From the NCBI GenBank assembly GCA_963747965.1, contig CAVVGZ010000010.1, positions 1 through 64,000 of the forward strand: a stretch of DNA of 64,000 nucleotides, written 5' to 3'. The notes under the pieces are model-generated. The model saw nothing but the letters and a program-made list of their open reading frames with translations. It was not told the DNA's origin and searched no databases. The position numbers were made by a program, and so were the translations under genes. Origin of the DNA: CAVVGZ01 sp963747965. Lineage in GTDB: Bacteria; Chloroflexota; Anaerolineae; Anaerolineales; Anaerolineaceae. Of this stretch, positions 54,533 through 63,124 are shown one piece after another; positions within the stretch are counted from its first letter, which is position 1; each line of letters starts with the position of its first letter.

Positions 54533-55159
54533 ATGAAACTGGATATATTTTTAGTTGGTGTTGGTGGTCAGGGAATTCTTACGATCGGGGAATTAATCTC
54601 GGAGGCAGCCCACCGGCAGTCCATCCCGGTTAACTTCTTCCCCAGTAAAGGAATGGCCCAACGCGGCGGATTTGTCAAGGCTCAACTGCGGCTGGGAAGG
54701 GAATTGGTAGGTCCGATCATCCCGGAAAGGGGTGCGGACATCGTCGTTGCCATGGAGCTTTCCGAGTCCCTGAAGGCCTTGCGCTATATAAAAGCCAATG
54801 GGGATTTTGTGCTCTTTGGAGAATGCTGGCAACCAACTGCAGTCATGCTCGGGAAGGCACCCTATCCTAAAGCTGATGAGGTCAAGGAACAGGTAATCAA
54901 ATCAGGTGCGCGTTTAATTTATCTTGATCCGGATCTGCTTCCAAAATACGAGAGCCACCTGGTAGCCTCAAATATTTACATTCTCGGAACGCTTATCCAA
55001 CAAACCCAATTAAAACAATTTTTTACTGCCGATTTAATGGAAGAAGTCATGCAGTCCCGCTGGAAGCGTGGCGGGCAAGCCAATAAAGTAGCCCTGCACG
55101 CCGGTATCCGGGTTGAGCCGGAAATAAAACAGATATCATCAGCGGGGGTTACCGCATGA
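54533..55159 (+). CDS. iorB: Indolepyruvate:ferredoxin oxidoreductase, beta subunit
   Basis: The 208-residue gamma-domain subunit of the enzyme, beginning MKLDIFLVGVGGQGILTIGELI, the CoA-side motif of 2-oxoacid oxidoreductases, with FFPSKGMAQRGGFVKAQLRLG following. GGGAG nine bases upstream fixes the ATG. Its end overlaps the start of the acyl-CoA synthetase gene by four bases, so the three genes are translated as a set. Confidence 0.95.
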   Translation: MKLDIFLVGVGGQGILTIGELISEAAHRQSIPVNFFPSKGMAQRGGFVKAQLRLGRELVGPIIPERGADIVVAMELSESLKALRYIKANGDFVLFGECWQPTAVMLGKAPYPKADEVKEQVIKSGARLIYLDPDLLPKYESHLVASNIYILGTLIQQTQLKQFFTADLMEEVMQSRWKRGGQANKVALHAGIRVEPEIKQISSAGVTA

Positions 55160-57207
55160 CTCTTCAAGAATTGTTTTATCCTGAAAGCGTGGCTGTTGTC
55201 GGTTCCATGACACCGGGAAAACTGGGGTCTGTTCTATTAAAACAAATCGTGGACGGGTCTTTTCCAGGAAAACTTTACGCCATAAATCCCAAGGCGATGG
55301 GGGCATTCTCTATCCCTGGTTTTGAATCGATCGGCAGCATTGGTAAAAAGGTTGATCTGGCAATTATTGCATCCCCTGCTGCCACAGTTGCCAGCGTGCT
55401 GGAAGACTGCGGCCAATCCGGGGTTAAAGCTGCCGTGGTGATTACTGCTGGTTTTTCAGAAGCTGGCAACAAGGCTGGGGAAGAGGAAATTACCCGTATA
55501 GCCAGAAAATATGGCATCCGCATGGTTGGTCCCAACTGCGCTGGAATTGTCAACACCAGCGCCCACCTGTTCCCGACCCTGGAACTCCATCCCCCTTCCG
55601 GTGGCGTGGCGCTTGTATCGCAATCCGGAGCATTGGGTGGGGTTGTGCTTGCCTGGGCAGAGGAACAGGGCCTGGGGATTTCAAAATTTGTAAGTTATGG
55701 AAATGGTGCTGATTTATCCCAGGAAGATTTACTGCGCTACCTCAGCACCGATCCCGAAACCAAAGTGGTGGCAATTTATGTTGAAAGCGTAAAAAATGGA
55801 CGGTCATTTATCCAAGCCCTGGAAAGCTGCAGCCGGGTAAAGCCGGTGGTTGTGATCAAAGCCGGCAGAACCGGGGTTGGCCGGCGTGCCACTGCCTCCC
55901 ATACCGGTTCCATGGCCGGGGAAGATGCTGTTTACGAAGCAGCCATATCCCAATCTGGTGCTGTCCGGGTAAAAACGGTTGAGGAAATGCTGGATTTATG
56001 CTTCGGTTTTCTCAACCTCCCGCCTGTCGAAGGAAACCGGGTGGTGATAGTCACCAATTCGGGCGGTCCCGGCGTTCTGGCTGCGGATTATGGGGAGGAA
56101 ATTGGCTTGAATGTGGCTGAACCCGCATCCGGGGCAATTGAAATCCTCAAAACATTTTTGCCACCGCAGTGTGCCTTACGCAACCCAATTGACCTTACTG
56201 TTGAAGGGACCGGGGAACAGTACTACCGCACCTTCATGGCAGTTCTGGATAATTTTGATGCAGCAATTGGGATGAATATCTGCCCCCCATACCTGGATGC
56301 CATGCAGCATGCACAGGGAGTTTTACAGGCTGCTCGCCAGAGCGGTAAACCTTTTGTTGCAAATTTTATCCCTAACCAGATTGTTAAAGACAGTGTCCAA
56401 TTCCTCAAGGAAAACGGAATCCCCAACTTCCCCAGCGGCGAGAAAGCCATGGCTGCCCTTGCAAAAATGGCTCAATACACACGCTTACACAAGCAGTTGG
56501 AGAAACGGGAGCGCCTGTCCGAATTAATGGATAGGGCTGATCAGATTCCAAAAAAATCGCTGCCTCAAAGCCCCATCTTAGAACCGGAAGCCATGGGTTG
56601 GCTGGCCGGAAACGGCATCCCGGTCCCGCCTTTTCGTTTTGCAATTGACGAGGATGAAGTCTTGACAGCCTGTGAGGAGATTGGCTTCCCTGTTGTGATG
56701 AAAGTCGTCTCACCTGACATAATCCATAAATCTGAATTTGGCGGGGTGGAAATCAATCTTCAAAACGAAGAAGAAGCCCTGCACGCCTACCGCTCGATCA
56801 TTTCCAAGGCGCAAAGACAGGATGTCCGCGGTGTGATGGTCTACCCCATGATTTCCGGCGGGCAGGAAGTGCTGGTTGGCCTTTCGACGGATGACCAGTT
56901 TGGTCCTGTTATCGCTGTGGGATTGGGAGGAATCTTTACCGAAGTCTGGCAGGATATTTCCTTGAGAATTGCCCCCATCGACCTTCACACGGCAAAAGAG
57001 ATGATTGACAGTCTAAAGTCAGTGAAAATCTTGCGCGGAGTACGCGGAAAACCGCCACTGGATGTTGGTGCACTGGCTGATTTGCTGGTTAAGTTTTCTT
57101 ATCTTCCTTTTCAATACCCTGAGATCAGTGAAATTGATCTCAATCCGGTGTTTTTATTCGAAACTGGCCTGCTGGCAGGTGACATCAGGATAATCAGGCG
57201 GCAGTAA
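55156..57207 (+). CDS. Acyl-CoA synthetase (ADP-forming), fused alpha and beta subunits
   Basis: Converts acyl-CoA, ADP and phosphate to acid, CoA and ATP, yielding energy at the substrate level. The 683-residue protein has the CoA-binding domain (FYPESVAVVGSMTPGKLGS), succinyl-CoA-ligase-like domains (ALVSQSGALGGVVLAWAEEQG; phosphate-carrying His249 in ATASHTGSM) and a C-terminal ATP-grasp part (GFPVVMKVVSPDIIHKSEFGGV ... EIDLNPV). With iorAB upstream its likely substrates are indoleacetyl-, phenylacetyl- and hydroxyphenylacetyl-CoA, as in archaeal amino-acid fermenters. Acetyl-CoA use is also possible. Confidence 0.93.
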   Translation: MTLQELFYPESVAVVGSMTPGKLGSVLLKQIVDGSFPGKLYAINPKAMGAFSIPGFESIGSIGKKVDLAIIASPAATVASVLEDCGQSGVKAAVVITAGFSEAGNKAGEEEITRIARKYGIRMVGPNCAGIVNTSAHLFPTLELHPPSGGVALVSQSGALGGVVLAWAEEQGLGISKFVSYGNGADLSQEDLLRYLSTDPETKVVAIYVESVKNGRSFIQALESCSRVKPVVVIKAGRTGVGRRATASHTGSMAGEDAVYEAAISQSGAVRVKTVEEMLDLCFGFLNLPPVEGNRVVIVTNSGGPGVLAADYGEEIGLNVAEPASGAIEILKTFLPPQCALRNPIDLTVEGTGEQYYRTFMAVLDNFDAAIGMNICPPYLDAMQHAQGVLQAARQSGKPFVANFIPNQIVKDSVQFLKENGIPNFPSGEKAMAALAKMAQYTRLHKQLEKRERLSELMDRADQIPKKSLPQSPILEPEAMGWLAGNGIPVPPFRFAIDEDEVLTACEEIGFPVVMKVVSPDIIHKSEFGGVEINLQNEEEALHAYRSIISKAQRQDVRGVMVYPMISGGQEVLVGLSTDDQFGPVIAVGLGGIFTEVWQDISLRIAPIDLHTAKEMIDSLKSVKILRGVRGKPPLDVGALADLLVKFSYLPFQYPEISEIDLNPVFLFETGLLAGDIRIIRRQ

Positions 57208-57237
57208 ACAAACGCTTTCCTTCGGGAGGACCATCCC

Positions 57238-58311
57238 ATGAAAAAATTGATCAATGATCCGGAAAATATTATCCCGGAGAGTTTGCAAGGTCTGGAATTG
57301 GCTTACGCCAACCTGATTAAGGTTCATTATGAACCCAACTTTATTTACCGGGCGGATGCTCCTGTGCAAAATAAAGTTGCCCTCGTATCAGGTGGCGGCA
57401 GCGGTCACGAACCCATGCATGGCGGTTTCGTTGGGATGGGAATGCTGGATGCAGCCTGTCCCGGGGCTGTCTTTACCTCTCCCACCCCGGACCCGATATT
57501 TGAAGCAGCCCAGATGGTAAACAGCGGTGCGGGTGTCCTATTTATTATTAAAAATTACTCGGGGGATTTAATGAACTTTGAACTGGCGGCTGACCTGGCA
57601 CGTTCCGACGGTTTACATGTGCAATCCGTTATCATCGATGATGATGTGGCAGTCAGGGACAGCCTTTACACCCAGGGAAGGCGCGGGGTGGGAACCACGA
57701 TCATTGCAGAAAAAATATGCGGTGCTGCCGCTGAACAGGGTTATGACCTTCAACAGTTGTTGTTGTTAGGTCGTAAAGTTAATCTCTCGGGACGCAGCAT
57801 GGGCATGGCATTAACTTCCTGCACAGTCCCTGCGGTAGGGCGTCCAACATTTAACTTGGGCGAGAACGAAATTGAGATCGGCATTGGCATACACGGCGAA
57901 CCCGGCAGGGAACGTCTGCCCCTAAAAACAGCAGATGAAATCACCGAACTTCTGGCCTTATCCATCATCGAGGACCCGGCTTACACCAGGTTGACCAGCC
58001 AATGGGATGAGAAAAAACAAGAGACGATCGATATCGAGCTAACCAGTCCACCCTTCAATCCAGGGGACCAGGTGCTGGCTTTTGTAAACAGCATGGGAGG
58101 GACGCCGGATATCGAACTGGCAATCGTTTACCGTAAGCTGCACCAGGTCTGTGAAAAAAAAGGCCTGAAAATTGTGCGGAATTTAATGGGACGCTACATC
58201 ACATCCCTGGAAATGGCTGGTTGTTCCATCACCCTGGTAAAAATGGATGCAGAAATGGTCCGCCTTTGGGATGCACCTGTCCATACTCCCAGCTTGCGCT
58301 GGGGAGTATAG
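57238..58311 (+). CDS. dhaK: PEP-dependent dihydroxyacetone kinase, DhaK subunit
   Basis: Substrate-binding subunit. The 357-residue protein has LVSGGGSGHEPMHGGFVGMGML (residues 50-70) and the catalytic His219 in GIHGEPG, which binds dihydroxyacetone as a hemiaminal. GGGAGG precedes the ATG. Thirty bases after the acyl-CoA synthetase gene, so probably read from the same transcript. Together with dhaL and the DhaM fusion it makes a complete PTS-type kinase giving dihydroxyacetone phosphate. Confidence 0.96.
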   Translation: MKKLINDPENIIPESLQGLELAYANLIKVHYEPNFIYRADAPVQNKVALVSGGGSGHEPMHGGFVGMGMLDAACPGAVFTSPTPDPIFEAAQMVNSGAGVLFIIKNYSGDLMNFELAADLARSDGLHVQSVIIDDDVAVRDSLYTQGRRGVGTTIIAEKICGAAAEQGYDLQQLLLLGRKVNLSGRSMGMALTSCTVPAVGRPTFNLGENEIEIGIGIHGEPGRERLPLKTADEITELLALSIIEDPAYTRLTSQWDEKKQETIDIELTSPPFNPGDQVLAFVNSMGGTPDIELAIVYRKLHQVCEKKGLKIVRNLMGRYITSLEMAGCSITLVKMDAEMVRLWDAPVHTPSLRWGV

Positions 58312-58338
58312 GTTTAACGGGTAAACCTGAAAATAAAA

Positions 58339-58974
58339 ATGATTACCAAAACTCACGTGATAACCTGGCTGGAACTGGCTGCGGCAAAGATGCAGGAGAA
58401 CAAGACCCTGCTTACAGAATTGGATTCGGAAATCGGGGACGCTGATCACGGCATCAATATGGAGCGCGGATTCAAGAAAGTTGTCAGCCAGCTTCCAACC
58501 GTTGCCGGGAAAGATATCGGTACCATCCTCAAGACCACTGCTATGGCGTTAATCAGCTCGGTGGGTGGGGCTTCCGGACCGCTGTACGGCACCTTTTTCA
58601 TGGACGCCTCCAAAGTCACCCTGGGAAAAGAAGAGTTAAACGGGGAAGATCTTATCATTCTCTTTGTTAATGGCCTCAATGGGATCCGGAGAATAGGTAG
58701 GGCAAACCCCGGGGATAAAACACTGGTGGACACCTTTGAACCTGCCCTGGAAGCACTTCAATATGCTCTTACGGAGGGTAATTCGCTCCCTCAAGCCTTG
58801 ATAAAGATGCGTGCAGCAGCAAAAATGGGGATGGAAAATACCATCCCCATGATAGCCCGAAAAGGCAGGGCAAGTTATGTGGGGGAACGCTCCATCGGCC
58901 ACCAGGACCCGGGAGCAACCTCTGCTTTCTTCCTCCTGGATGCCCTGTGCAAGGCGGTCCAAACAGAGGTATAA
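58339..58974 (+). CDS. dhaL: PEP-dependent dihydroxyacetone kinase, ADP-binding subunit DhaL
   Basis: A 211-residue subunit that carries ADP as a permanent cofactor and passes the phosphate from DhaM to dihydroxyacetone. Marks: ELDSEIGDADHGINMERGF (magnesium-binding aspartates near residues 29-37), SVGGASGPLYGTFF and GERSIGHQDPGATS. The start lacks a strong ribosome site and lies 27 bases after dhaK. Complete. Confidence 0.96.
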   Translation: MITKTHVITWLELAAAKMQENKTLLTELDSEIGDADHGINMERGFKKVVSQLPTVAGKDIGTILKTTAMALISSVGGASGPLYGTFFMDASKVTLGKEELNGEDLIILFVNGLNGIRRIGRANPGDKTLVDTFEPALEALQYALTEGNSLPQALIKMRAAAKMGMENTIPMIARKGRASYVGERSIGHQDPGATSAFFLLDALCKAVQTEV

Positions 58975-59113
58975 GTGCTGATCCCATCCGTTTTTTTCCG
59001 GAATCATCAATTAATGTTTTATTCCCAATAAATACACCTCATAATAGTGTCAAAGATTTGAGAGATTCTGAATAATTATCCCCCATGTAGTAGTAAGGTG
59101 AGTTAAACCTGCA

Positions 59114-61573
59114 ATGATCGGAATTGTCCTCGTCTCACACAGCCACAAACTGGCAGATGGCCTCAAAGACCTCATGCTGCAAATGTCTCAAGGCAAAGTT
59201 ATCGTATCTGCTGCAGGGGGGATGGAAGATGGGGAACTTGGAACCAGTTTTGAAAAGGTTCTTGCCGCACTCGAAAGCACCTATCAACCGGATGGCGTTC
59301 TGGTGTTGATTGACCTGGGCAGCGCCGAACTTACCGCCCGTCTTGCAATAGAAGCATTGCCACCTGACCAACGAAGCAAGGTTCACATCAGTCCTGCCCC
59401 GCTGGTTGAGGGTGCATTGGCTGCTGTTGTCGCTGCTGCCAGTGGAGAGAGCCTTGAATCGGTAAACCGGGCAGCAGTTTCAGTTCTTGGCAGCCCGAAA
59501 TTTACAGATGGTACATTATCAGAACCTCCTGGTACTTTTCCGGAAGGGTTACCTTCACAAGAAAATCGGCGGCTGGAATTACTGGTAACCATAACCAATC
59601 CCAATGGACTGCACGCCAGACCGGCAGCATCGTTCGTTCAAATGGTTAATACCTTTACATCCAGAGTGATCGTAAAAAAAATCGGTGGAAAATCCTCCCC
59701 AGGGAACAGCGTCTTCGGCCTGGTTGCCCTGGGGACTCGTCTTGGCGACCAGATCACCATCCAGGCAACCGGACAGGATGCTCATCAAACTGTTGCAGCT
59801 CTTAGCAAAATGGTTGGGGATGGTTTTGGGGAGAAAGACCTGCCTCAGGCAGATGCCTCACCCGATGCAGCTTTACCCGTTAGTTCCGCTTTAGGGCTGT
59901 CTGAGCCATTTCCAGGTCCTTCCCGGGGCAAAACGATTCTCAAGGGCACCGGTATCTCACCCGGGTTTGGTATGGGCCAGGCGAACATTTTGAGAGAAAA
60001 AGACCTGGATGTTGAGATCCGGTCAATTTCCAATATTGGCGAAGAGTTATCCCGGTTTTACACGGCAGTCAAAGAAGCCAGGCTCCAGATCATTGAGATC
60101 CAAAAAGAGCTTAGTAAAATCCAGCCGGTACAGGTTTCCGATATCCTGAACGCCCATATTCTCTTCTTGGAAGATGAGAATTTTCTGGATTCCGTCAAAG
60201 GAATCATTGAACAGGAGAGGATCAACTGCGAAGCCGCATTCATGCGTGTCATCCGTTCCCTTATCAGCTCACTGCAGGAAAGCGACCAGTTGGTAACCCG
60301 GCAGCGGGTAATGGATGTGATGGATATAGCCCGGCGTGTCCTTTCCTTGCTTGGCGGTAAAAAGCTAATCCTTGCCGGTTTTCCGGAAAAGCCAGCAATA
60401 ATAATCCTGGATGACCTGGTCCCCTCCGAGCTGGCTGAAATGGAGCGAAAAAACATCCTGGGAATCTGTGTCAGGGGCGGCGGGAGCACCGCCCACGGTT
60501 CTATCCTTGCACGCAGCATGGAAATTCCGGCCGTTATCGGACTTGGAGAGGATATCCTGGGTATTGAGCAGGGAACGTTCCTGGTAATGGATGGCAGCCA
60601 GGGTACCGTGCTTGTCAATCCCGATGAACAAACCAGGGCTGAATTTCACCAGCGCTTAATGGATTACGAAGAAAATAAGCGCATTGCCCGGATGAATGCC
60701 CGCCAACCGGCAATCACCCTTGATGGTAAGCAAATCATAATAGAAGCCAACATCGCCGGCCTGGAAACAGCAGTTATGGCTGTAGAGAATGGGGCCGATG
60801 GAATCGGCGTCCTGCGTACCGAATTGATGTATTTGGACAGGCAGGATTTTCCTTCAGAAGAGGAGCAGTACCTGGGATACACGGCCATTTTGGATAAAAC
60901 AGGGGATATGCCTGTAATAATTCGTACCCTCGATATCGGGGGGGATAAACCAACCTCCTATTTCAACATTGGAAAGGAATTGAACCCATCCCTGGGCCTT
61001 CGTTCTCTAAGGTACTGTTTACGGGAAAATCCGCAGGTATTGAAAACCCAGATCAGGGCAATCCTGCGGGCCGGGTATGAAAAGAATATCAAAATTATGT
61101 TTCCCATGATCACAATCCTGGATGAGCTTCTTGAAGCAAAAGCGGTATTCTGCAATTGTCTCCATGATTTAGACAGAGAATTAATCCCGCATAACCGGAA
61201 TGTACCGCTTGGAATTATGATCGAAACCCCCGCAGCTGCACTCTCAGCCAGTCAGCTCATTCTTGAAGCGGATTTTTTTAGCATTGGCTCCAATGATCTG
61301 ATCCAATATACGATGGCCTGTGACCGAACAAATCCCAAAGTCGCCTATCTTTACCAGCCCCTCCACCCTGCCGTATTGCATCTCATAAAAACAGCCGCTT
61401 TTGCAGCCCATCAGGCAAACAAACCGGTTGCTCTTTGCGGTGATATGGCAGCTGACCCTGAGGCTTTGCCCATCCTGCTTGGTATGGGTATCCGGGAACT
61501 CAGCATGGCACCCAACCTGATACCAGAAACGAAGCAAATTATCCGCAAGATTGACTGTGGCAAGGTGCTGTAA
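59114..61573 (+). CDS. dhaM: DhaM - HPr - enzyme I fusion (complete PTS phosphorelay for DHA kinase)
   Basis: An 819-residue fusion of three phosphotransfer modules. Residues 1-130 are the mannose-IIA-like DhaM domain with phospho-His9 (GIVLVSHSHKLADG); about 155-240 an HPr domain with His168 in NPNGLHARPAASF; from about 275 a full enzyme I with phospho-His461 in GGGSTAHGSILARSMEIPAVIG and a C-terminal PEP-binding barrel (VLRTELMYLDR, IMIETPAAALSA, SIGSNDLIQYT, ALCGDMAADP). The E. coli protein has only part of enzyme I; this one can in principle carry phosphate from PEP to DhaL without other PTS proteins. Its start is 140 bases after dhaL. Confidence 0.95.
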   Translation: MIGIVLVSHSHKLADGLKDLMLQMSQGKVIVSAAGGMEDGELGTSFEKVLAALESTYQPDGVLVLIDLGSAELTARLAIEALPPDQRSKVHISPAPLVEGALAAVVAAASGESLESVNRAAVSVLGSPKFTDGTLSEPPGTFPEGLPSQENRRLELLVTITNPNGLHARPAASFVQMVNTFTSRVIVKKIGGKSSPGNSVFGLVALGTRLGDQITIQATGQDAHQTVAALSKMVGDGFGEKDLPQADASPDAALPVSSALGLSEPFPGPSRGKTILKGTGISPGFGMGQANILREKDLDVEIRSISNIGEELSRFYTAVKEARLQIIEIQKELSKIQPVQVSDILNAHILFLEDENFLDSVKGIIEQERINCEAAFMRVIRSLISSLQESDQLVTRQRVMDVMDIARRVLSLLGGKKLILAGFPEKPAIIILDDLVPSELAEMERKNILGICVRGGGSTAHGSILARSMEIPAVIGLGEDILGIEQGTFLVMDGSQGTVLVNPDEQTRAEFHQRLMDYEENKRIARMNARQPAITLDGKQIIIEANIAGLETAVMAVENGADGIGVLRTELMYLDRQDFPSEEEQYLGYTAILDKTGDMPVIIRTLDIGGDKPTSYFNIGKELNPSLGLRSLRYCLRENPQVLKTQIRAILRAGYEKNIKIMFPMITILDELLEAKAVFCNCLHDLDRELIPHNRNVPLGIMIETPAAALSASQLILEADFFSIGSNDLIQYTMACDRTNPKVAYLYQPLHPAVLHLIKTAAFAAHQANKPVALCGDMAADPEALPILLGMGIRELSMAPNLIPETKQIIRKIDCGKVL

Positions 61574-61607
61574 TGCCCATGACCTGCCAGGTGGGAATTC
61601 AGAATTA

Positions 61608-61641
61608 AAAGAGGGCATTCACACCACGGAACGCCCTCTTT
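61608..61641. terminator. Bidirectional terminator between the dha and molybdenum hydroxylase genes
   Basis: AAAGAGGGC and GCCCTCTTT form a nine-base stem with a 16-base loop; A- and T-rich ends allow termination of both convergent units. Confidence 0.8.
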
Positions 61642-61660
61642 ATTCTTTATTTTATAAATC

Positions 61661-63124
61661 TTATTGGGAATTCTCGCCGGTGACAGCAAGTACTGCCCGC
61701 GTGATGGAGACATAACCGGTGCAGCGGCAGCGGTTGCCCTTAAGCGCATCCCGGACTTCTTCTTCATTCGGGTGGGGGTTATCCTTAATCAAGCCCTTCA
61801 AAGCCATGATGATCCCGGGTGTGCAGTAACCGCACTGGAAAGCTGCGTGATCGATAAACGCCTGCTGGATTGGATCCAATTCGCCATTCAATCCCTGCAG
61901 TCCTTCAATGGATGTCACTTCCTTGCCAACTGCATCGATTGCCAGGGTCAGGCACGAGAATTTTGGCACCCCGTCAATTAATACCGTGCAGGCTCCGCAT
62001 TCCCCAATCCCGCAGCCATATTTTGTTCCTGTCAACGAGAGGTGCTCCCTGAGCACATTCATCAGCAGTTCATTTGGATACACCTGGACAGGATAGGAAT
62101 TCCCATTCACATTTAGGGTAATGGCATGTTTTTTGCCCTGTTCATAGTTTTTGCTTTCAACTGCAGATGGTAGATCCTGGACCGGGAGTGATACATATCC
62201 ATCTGGTTCAGACACAACAGCATCTCCAGCAGATTGCCATGCCCTTTCGAGTAAATCTCTCAGCATGACATCAATGACCTGGCGGCGGTACCAGCTGGTT
62301 GAACGGGCGTCACTGATCGGGGATATCTCTTCACCGGCCAGCCTGCCTGCTTCGTTGACCAAAACTTGCGAATAGGTTTGTCCAACCAGCACTTCCTCCA
62401 CTTGATACAAACGCCTGGGAGTCGGTGCCACTGAACCAGCAGCAACCCGGCAATCTACGATGGTATTCCCATTTCGAACCAGGGTTATTCCCAGGCTCGC
62501 CTTGGCCAGGTCTGCAGCAATCCTGGCAACTTTCACATAATCACTGACCATTTTTTCCGATGGCTTTGGCAGGGTGATGGAGACCAGGATTTCACCGCGC
62601 TTCAAGGCGGTTAAGCCAGGACCAAGGAAAAATTCCTCAAGCGGCAGTCTGCGTGAACCCTGCGGTCCCTGAATTTCTGCAATTGCTCCGAGAACCAGCA
62701 GGGCTGGGACACTGTCCGCCGCTGGAGATCCATTACAGATATTGCCTCCAACCGTGCCCATCGTTTCAACCTGTAAGGCGCTGAAAGTATGGCAGGCTTT
62801 CGAAAGGGCTTCATAATGCCTCTTAATAACAGGGTGGTCACGCAGGGCAAGGATCGTTGTCAACGCCCCGATGCTGACATCTCCATTTTTATTGATCTGA
62901 ATCTGGTCTAATCCGGAAATTTTATGGAGGCTGATGATCACATCCGGGCTGATGCGTTCCACCTTCATCATTACAAACAGATCCGTCCCGCCTGCCAGAA
63001 CCCTGGCACGGTCGCCAAATTTATCAACCAGCTGGACCGCTTCTTCGATAGTGACAGGTTCAAAAAAATCAAAATCCTGTACAAGGATATGGCTGTTGGT
63101 CATTTGATTGGGTTGGCTTTTCAT
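61661..63124 (-). CDS. Molybdenum hydroxylase FAD-binding / 2Fe-2S fusion subunit
   Basis: A 487-residue fusion. Residues 10-290 form the FAD-binding subunit of the xanthine dehydrogenase/CO dehydrogenase family (EAVQLVDKFGDRARVLAGGTDLFVMMK, QVETMGTVGGNICNGSPAADSVPALL). Residues about 330-480 are the small ferredoxin subunit with plant-type cysteines GTKYGCGIGECGACTVLIDG and the second cluster CGYCTPGIIMAL ... NRCRCTGY. These two parts are often separate genes. It overlaps the molybdopterin-subunit gene by four bases. It passes electrons from substrate hydroxylation; substrate (purine, aldehyde, heterocycle) unknown. Confidence 0.92.
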   Translation of the reverse strand: MKSQPNQMTNSHILVQDFDFFEPVTIEEAVQLVDKFGDRARVLAGGTDLFVMMKVERISPDVIISLHKISGLDQIQINKNGDVSIGALTTILALRDHPVIKRHYEALSKACHTFSALQVETMGTVGGNICNGSPAADSVPALLVLGAIAEIQGPQGSRRLPLEEFFLGPGLTALKRGEILVSITLPKPSEKMVSDYVKVARIAADLAKASLGITLVRNGNTIVDCRVAAGSVAPTPRRLYQVEEVLVGQTYSQVLVNEAGRLAGEEISPISDARSTSWYRRQVIDVMLRDLLERAWQSAGDAVVSEPDGYVSLPVQDLPSAVESKNYEQGKKHAITLNVNGNSYPVQVYPNELLMNVLREHLSLTGTKYGCGIGECGACTVLIDGVPKFSCLTLAIDAVGKEVTSIEGLQGLNGELDPIQQAFIDHAAFQCGYCTPGIIMALKGLIKDNPHPNEEEVRDALKGNRCRCTGYVSITRAVLAVTGENSQ

